Assembly (NCBI GenBank): GCA_041658605.1
Contig: JBAZZU010000031.1
Coordinates: 1-24,783, forward strand
DNA length: 24,783 nt
Direction: 5' to 3'
Source of the DNA: JBAZWE01 sp041658605
GTDB taxonomy: Bacteria > Actinomycetota > Thermoleophilia > BMS3ABIN01
A program made the translations under genes and the position numbers. The notes beneath the pieces were generated by a model. It was given only the letters and a program-made list of their open reading frames with translations, was not told the DNA's origin and ran no database searches. The first letter of the stretch is position 1. Each line of letters begins with the position of its first letter. Of the stretch, positions 22,135-24,783 are shown piece after piece.

Positions 22135-22928
22135 GAAACTGTAGCAATAATCATTACCGACACGTGGCGTATTGGCCGGTCATAGCCAGAATAGCCCTGA
22201 TCGGCGGCGCCGTGTTTCTGACTGGATTCATGGCTGATGAAGTGACGGGGCAATCCCTGACCGATCCGCACGGGGTATTCAGCGAAGATACGCGATACTG
22301 CCTTCTCTGTCATGCGATGCATCAGGCTCCCGGTGATAAACTGCAAAGGTTGATGCCGGAGGCTGCGGTTTGCTTCACCTGTCATAACGGCAGCGGATCG
22401 AATTACAATACGCAGGCGCAAATGAATCTGGATCCAGCGAATAACGCCATGCATCCGATTATGGTCGACCTTCCACAAAATCAGGGGGAGTATAATTACA
22501 CTTCCAACACTACGGCGGGCATCGCCCCGCCCGGTTCGTACGCGTGCAGCCAGTGTCACAATCCGCACGGCGAAACCGGCTTTGTCAGTCACTTGAAGGC
22601 CAACTACCTGGTGAATGAGTATGTCACATACACAGGATCGCCCGACCCCTATGCGGCTTGCTGGTCTTGTCACAGCGCTTCCATCATTGTCAACGACGAA
22701 ACTTTTTTTACGAAGCACCGGGAGCATGTTATTGGCGAACAATCTTCGTGCACGGCCTGCCATTACAGCCCTCATGGAGTGGCGCACACGGAACTGGTGA
22801 AATTCAATCCGTCATTCGTCACCAGATCCTCATCGAACCAGGGTCCCGTGTTTTTAGACGGGGGAGTCAACAAGGGAAGCTGTACGCTTGCCTGCCACGG
22901 GGTAGACCACAATAACTGGAATTATTAG
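22131..22928 (+). CDS. Multihaem c-type cytochrome with five CXXCH sites and one CX3CH site
   Basis: A 265-residue cytochrome starting at GTG 22131, overlapping the lipoprotein stop as GTGA. One hydrophobic N-terminal segment (about residues 16-34) serves as signal peptide or anchor; no clean AXA cleavage site is evident, so it may stay membrane-bound. Haem motifs are CLLCH (57-61), CFTCH (81-85), CSQCH (139-143), CWSCH (177-181) and CTACH (207-211), plus an unusual CTLACH (251-256) with three residues between the cysteines. The order CLLCHAMHQAPGDKL then CFTCH parallels the six-haem cytochrome upstream, so they are paralogues, though this one is shorter. NPHG and SPHG downstream of two motifs recall doubled-CXXCH domains. 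It is a likely partner of the secreted cytochrome. Confidence 0.92.
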   Translation: MRNCSNNHYRHVAYWPVIARIALIGGAVFLTGFMADEVTGQSLTDPHGVFSEDTRYCLLCHAMHQAPGDKLQRLMPEAAVCFTCHNGSGSNYNTQAQMNLDPANNAMHPIMVDLPQNQGEYNYTSNTTAGIAPPGSYACSQCHNPHGETGFVSHLKANYLVNEYVTYTGSPDPYAACWSCHSASIIVNDETFFTKHREHVIGEQSSCTACHYSPHGVAHTELVKFNPSFVTRSSSNQGPVFLDGGVNKGSCTLACHGVDHNNWNY

Positions 22929-22960
22929 TTTTAATCTACTAGGAAATTCGGGAGAGACAG

Positions 22961-23581
22961 TTGGAAAAAATTCTTAATATCGCCATAGGAATCGTGTTGG
23001 CCGCCGTATTGGTCGCAGGCGCGCTGCTGGGATGGTCATACCTCAAACCCCCAGAGGACTTTGTGGGCAGCAAGCTGGACAAGGACCTCAAGGAATGGCA
23101 AAGTTATGTTGACAAAGAGCCTGGGGATCCCTTGGGCCGGGCCAATCTGGGTGCCGTTTACCTGGAAACGGGAGAAATCGAAAAGGGAATCCAGGAGCTG
23201 GAGCTGGCAGTGGAGCTGGGCCCCGAAGGATACTCATACCTGTTCAAGCTTGGTGAGGCGTATCGCATCGCGGGCAGGAATGATGAGGCCATTTACATGT
23301 TCAAGCAGGCGCTGGAAAAGTATCCCAAGGGGGAGAAGTTCCTTCCGGCCTATCAATTGGCGGAAATCTATTTTGAACAGGGAGATCTGGTTTCAGCGAA
23401 GGACTTCGCGCAGCAGGCAGTTGATGGGAGCACGGGAATCTGGAATGCTCATTATCTGCTGGGCCAGGTTTACGAGCGTGAAGGGGACAAAGCTATGGCC
23501 AAAAAGGAATATGAAAAAGCAGCCCAGTTTAATCCGAATGGCTCCGATCTGCAGGAAGCCCTGGCGAGAGTCTCATCGTGA
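22961..23581 (+). CDS. Membrane-anchored TPR protein
   Basis: A 206-residue protein starting with TTG, seven bases after GGAG in GGGAGAGACAG. One N-terminal transmembrane segment (about residues 6-27) is followed by four tetratricopeptide repeats (about residues 57-89, 91-123, 128-158 and 160-193), each showing the A/G-x2-Y and LxxA pattern. There are no cysteines. The topology puts the repeats outside the cytoplasm if the short N-terminus stays in. TPR proteins of this kind act as scaffolds in cytochrome c assembly (NrfG, CcmH) and secretion; its place directly after a multihaem cytochrome makes a scaffold or chaperone role likely here, but this is inference. Confidence 0.88.
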   Translation: MEKILNIAIGIVLAAVLVAGALLGWSYLKPPEDFVGSKLDKDLKEWQSYVDKEPGDPLGRANLGAVYLETGEIEKGIQELELAVELGPEGYSYLFKLGEAYRIAGRNDEAIYMFKQALEKYPKGEKFLPAYQLAEIYFEQGDLVSAKDFAQQAVDGSTGIWNAHYLLGQVYEREGDKAMAKKEYEKAAQFNPNGSDLQEALARVSS

Positions 23582-23664
23582 TGCGGTGACATCCTCGTGA
23601 ATGGTTCGGAAGACTGGCAGCAGGCAATTATTTTAAGGAAACTAGCGCGGACAGGCGGTGTTTT

Positions 23665-24693
23665 ATGAGCGGACGCAAAGGAAAAATCGTAACTCTGGTC
23701 GTTTTGATAATTATTTTGGCTCTGGTGGCAGTTCTTCTGACTCGCAGGTCGAACGACAGGGTCATCACTGGGGGCAGTTCCTTCTCCTTCATCACTTCAA
23801 TTTACGGATTTACGACTCCTCTGGGAGTCGGCGTCGATGACCAGGATAACCTTTGGGTGAGCAACACCTCCATGCAGGAAGTGAGGCGCTACAACCAGGA
23901 TGCCATCGAGCTGGGGAAGATCGACACCAAGGACCAGAAGGGCGATGCCCTGATCTTCAATTCCCCTTATGGCATCGACGTGGACGACGAGCGCGGCCGG
24001 GTCTATGTTTGTGACTATAACTGGCGAGGGGTGAGGGTATTTACCAAGGACGGAGATTTTCTATACAACCTCCCCCGCGACCCCGGTGATTTGCAGCTCG
24101 AAATGCCGTGGAGTCCATTCGGAGTTGCCACCTACGGAGACCGGGTATATGTGACCAGCCAGGACGGCGTTTACGTTTTTGACGCCGATGAGGGCGGATA
24201 TATAGATCGCTGGGGCACCAAGGGCTCTGAAGCCGGCAAGTATGACTTTCCCAATGGCATAGCGGCCGATTCCAACAATGGAAACATTTACGTTGCCGAT
24301 AGCCTCAACCGGCGTGTCGTGGCCCTGACGCCCGAGGGTAAGGTTAGATGGATGCTGGGAGTGTTCAGTGAGGGAAACGCCAGCGTGTTCCAGCTTCCCC
24401 GAGGTATCGCGGTCGGGCCTGATGGACGCATTTTCATATCTGACACTCACAGCCACAAGATCGTGGTAGTCGATCCTGATGGCAAGCTGCTATCCATATT
24501 CGGTCAGCGCGGCACAGCGGACGCCCAGTTGAGTTTCCCCGAAGGCATAGCCATCTCCCCAAGTTACAGGATGTATCTTGCAGACAGGCAGAACGATCGG
24601 GTTCAGATCTGGCAGCTATCCGAGGATGTGCCAAAACCCAATCGCGATGACGTGATCAATTTCGAAAAGGCTTTAACGGTCGTAGGATCATAA
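23665..24693 (+). CDS. Membrane-anchored NHL-repeat six-bladed beta-propeller protein
   Basis: A 342-residue protein with an N-terminal transmembrane anchor (about residues 8-26) and six NHL repeats. Each repeat begins with a P-x-G motif (PLGVGVDD, PYGIDVDD, PFGVATYG, PNGIAADS, PRGIAVGP, PEGIAISP) and ends in a V-x-V-type strand, giving one closed propeller. There are no haem motifs, and only one Cys. The ATG at 23665 is preceded only weakly by a purine run. It is 83 bases after the TPR gene and likely co-transcribed. NHL and TPR proteins occur beside multihaem cytochromes in several metal-reducing bacteria; whether this one binds a cytochrome or a polymer is unknown. The operon may continue beyond the window. 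Confidence 0.9.
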   Translation: MSGRKGKIVTLVVLIIILALVAVLLTRRSNDRVITGGSSFSFITSIYGFTTPLGVGVDDQDNLWVSNTSMQEVRRYNQDAIELGKIDTKDQKGDALIFNSPYGIDVDDERGRVYVCDYNWRGVRVFTKDGDFLYNLPRDPGDLQLEMPWSPFGVATYGDRVYVTSQDGVYVFDADEGGYIDRWGTKGSEAGKYDFPNGIAADSNNGNIYVADSLNRRVVALTPEGKVRWMLGVFSEGNASVFQLPRGIAVGPDGRIFISDTHSHKIVVVDPDGKLLSIFGQRGTADAQLSFPEGIAISPSYRMYLADRQNDRVQIWQLSEDVPKPNRDDVINFEKALTVVGS

Positions 24694-24725
24694 TGCCTGC
24701 GGGGTTATCGGATTACGAACCGCAG

Positions 24726-24747
24726 GCGCAGGTTGTCAAGCCTGCGC
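24726..24747 (+). terminator. Weak terminator-like hairpin after the NHL gene
   Basis: GCGCAGG (24726-24732) pairs with CCTGCGC (24741-24747) across an eight-base loop, followed ten bases later by TTTT. It may end the cytochrome operon, but the T run is short and displaced. Confidence 0.35.
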
Positions 24748-24783
24748 ATCACACGATTTTCGGTCTCTCACCAATATCCGGAC

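Overview
The window is GC-rich bacterial chromosome carrying about two dozen protein genes and no RNA genes, CRISPR array or complete mobile element. The order mazG then enolase is the arrangement usual in Actinomycetota. A B-box-type zinc-ribbon membrane protein, heavy use of TTG and GTG starts, and anaerobic haem and 2-hydroxyacyl-CoA-dehydratase-like genes fit a deep-branching, anaerobic actinobacterial lineage. That taxonomic call is an inference from gene content.

Layout. (1) 1-3302, + strand: 3' part of mazG, eno, trxA with a strong terminator, a nested inverted-repeat element (2627-2756), then a zinc-ribbon membrane protein. (2) 3335-6834, - strand: a four-gene unit holding two paralogous 2-hydroxyacyl-CoA-dehydratase-like proteins (COG3580 and COG3581 types), their ASKHA activase (COG1924 type) and a small unknown protein; its substrate is unknown. 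(3) 6998-10135, - strand: overlapping genes for a GT4 glycosyltransferase, a polysaccharide deacetylase and a flippase-like UPF0104 membrane protein, probably an envelope glycan or glycolipid operon. (4) 10456-12259, + strand: FmdB zinc ribbon, SurE nucleotidase and a HAD phosphatase. (5) 12422-17340, + strand: a CobA-HemD fusion, AhbC, AhbD, AhbA and AhbB, which is nearly the whole siroheme-dependent route to haem b. (6) 17411-19547, + strand: a GT-C type membrane glycosyltransferase overlapping a methyltransferase. (7) 19548-20299: a 750-base non-coding region with alternating GGACA/TGTCC half-sites and a TGTG-N8-CACA site. (8) 20300-24693, + strand: a six-haem secreted cytochrome, then a lipoprotein, a second five- or six-haem cytochrome, a membrane-anchored TPR protein and a membrane-anchored six-bladed NHL propeller.

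How they fit together. The Ahb cluster makes haem b anaerobically from uroporphyrinogen III by way of precorrin-2 and siroheme. The cytochrome cluster a few kilobases downstream is a large consumer of haem. Only the precorrin-2 dehydrogenase/ferrochelatase step is missing from the route between uroporphyrinogen III and haem. The most novel parts are the cytochrome-lipoprotein-TPR-NHL cluster with its unusual haem sites and upstream repeat region, and the COG1924/3580/3581 operon of unknown substrate.
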